Of a stretch of 9,871 nt of DNA, positions 8,882 to 9,871 are shown piece by piece. The notes under the pieces were generated by a model. The model searched no databases, was not told where the DNA came from, and saw only the letters and a program-made list of their open reading frames with translations. Position 1 is the first letter of the stretch; each line of letters starts with the position of its first letter. The translations under genes were made by a program, and so were the position numbers. The stretch is from Flavobacteriales bacterium (GTDB lineage: Bacteria > Bacteroidota > Bacteroidia > Flavobacteriales > UA16). Location: positions 1 to 9,871 of the forward strand of contig JABISU010000232.1 in assembly GCA_018700255.1 (NCBI GenBank), read 5' to 3'.

Positions 8882-9871
8882 TTAATAAGAAATTATAGGC
8901 GGGTCAAGGACAACACAGTATTCACAATAGTGAGAATCTTCGTTGTGAGAAATTTCTCTACCATCTTCCTTAAAGTTAGACAATCTATTTGATATCCAAT
9001 CTATCAACATATCTATATCATCACGATTTATTTCTGTGCGTTTACCTATTTTTAAGTTAAGTAATCCTGAACGGGCATTTCTACCTGATCGTATAGAAGC
9101 TTTAACCTCACTGAGAGATTCATCATTGAGAAGTATTGCGCAATAAACAAGAAGTTGAAGAGCTTTTGAGGCGTTTCCTTTGTCGAGTTTTCCTCCGTCA
9201 ATATCCCAATCTACCTTTAAATTCAAATCAGTTTGGGTAGTAATTCCTGTTTTGTAATCGACAACCCTGGTTACTCCAGCGACATCCTCTAATCTGTCAG
9301 CATATCCGAAAAATTTAACTTCCCCACCGTCAACTAAGGTATATGTAGCTTCGAAAGAATCCTCTAATCCGGTAATTGTAATGGAATCAGTTTTTCCCTT
9401 ATTCAATTCTAAAAGTTCTTGGTTTAAAATCTTCTTAATCGTTGACTTTGCAGAACGGATTAACAATAGATTTTCACCACTATCTGAAACTCCATGTTTA
9501 TAGCAATGATCAACAGCATTGTCTAAAAATGTATCTAAATTTTTAAGAATGGATTTGATATGATGAGGTTGCAATGTGTGCGTGAGAGCTTTGTTTAATC
9601 CGTGTTCAAATACGTGGTGCACAATTGACCCTAAAGTGCTACTCTCTAAACGTTCCTCCAATTCATTTGGTTCTAAAAGTCTCAATAAATACCGGTAAAT
9701 AAAGTTTCTTTCGCAGGCTATGAGTTTGTTTAAAGCTGATGGCGACATCCCTTCTTTGGCCCAAACTTCAATACGTTCTCTCATACTTTCAGTAAGTTCA
9801 ATAGCCGGAATTTCAGGTCTAGCTTTAGGGCTGGGCATACTGAAAGTTGATTCACTTATTCGATTCTGAAC
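8882..9871 (-). CDS. PD-(D/E)XK nuclease, AddB/RecB-like (3' part only)
   Basis: The frame stays open to the window edge (11 codons before the ATG at 9838), so this is the C-terminal 329 residues of a longer protein, probably an AddB-like subunit of a helicase-nuclease for double-strand-break repair. The fragment begins with a linker, then SPSALNKLIACERNFIYRYLL with C53, STLGSIVHHVFE with the nuclease His (85-86), GYADRLED with D192, VVDYKTG with D205 and K207, and Q239-x3-Y243. These are the RecB-family nuclease motifs, all with their catalytic residues. AddB-type nucleases usually hold a [4Fe-4S] cluster with one early Cys and three late ones; here C53, C316 and C319 are present but no Cys follows before the stop. 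The ATG at 9838 should not be taken as the gene start. The helicase-like N-terminal part and any addA partner lie outside. Confidence 0.85.
   Translation of the reverse strand, partial: VQNRISESTFSMPSPKARPEIPAIELTESMRERIEVWAKEGMSPSALNKLIACERNFIYRYLLRLLEPNELEERLESSTLGSIVHHVFEHGLNKALTHTLQPHHIKSILKNLDTFLDNAVDHCYKHGVSDSGENLLLIRSAKSTIKKILNQELLELNKGKTDSITITGLEDSFEATYTLVDGGEVKFFGYADRLEDVAGVTRVVDYKTGITTQTDLNLKVDWDIDGGKLDKGNASKALQLLVYCAILLNDESLSEVKASIRSGRNARSGLLNLKIGKRTEINRDDIDMLIDWISNRLSNFKEDGREISHNEDSHYCEYCVVLDPPIISY

Overview
The window looks like chromosomal DNA of a marine-type member of the Bacteroidota, most likely the order Flavobacteriales. The signs are AT-rich sequence, almost no Shine-Dalgarno sites, a short F1 epsilon subunit encoded right after atpD, a TAnnTTTG-type promoter upstream of atpD, a DUF2147 protein whose signal peptide ends in SFSQ, and a Bacteroidota-style AddB/RecB-like nuclease. 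It is mainly a housekeeping region. I see no mobile element, tRNA, rRNA, CRISPR array or defence island, and no stretch over 300 bases without a gene.

Region by region: (1) 1-233 (+) is the C-terminal end of a TonB energy-transducer protein; its likely terminator lies inside the opposing gene. (2) 257-2870 (-) is a tightly packed operon transcribed ribF > LRR protein > NadR-type kinase > PnuC-type transporter, with each gene overlapping the next by a few bases. (3) 2960-4698 (+) is atpD-atpC, encoding the beta and epsilon subunits of the F1 ATPase, ended by a hairpin usable from both strands. (4) 4770-5246 (-) is rlmH. (5) 5286-7565 (+) holds nadC, overlapping a YihY/BrkB membrane protein gene, followed by a secreted DUF2147 protein. 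(6) 7576-9871 (-) is a GT4-like glycosyltransferase downstream of the 3' part of a large PD-(D/E)XK nuclease gene cut by the window edge.

The functional theme is redox cofactor supply: FMN/FAD from riboflavin (RibF), NAD salvage (PnuC transporter plus ribosylnicotinamide kinase) and de novo NAD synthesis (NadC), all around the ATP synthase beta/epsilon pair. The points most worth a second look are the exported leucine-rich-repeat protein inside the cofactor operon, the tonB terminator embedded antisense in pnuC, the non-ATG starts of ribF, rlmH and the glycosyltransferase, and the missing last cysteine of the expected Fe-S motif in the nuclease. I did not find a convincing new biological system.
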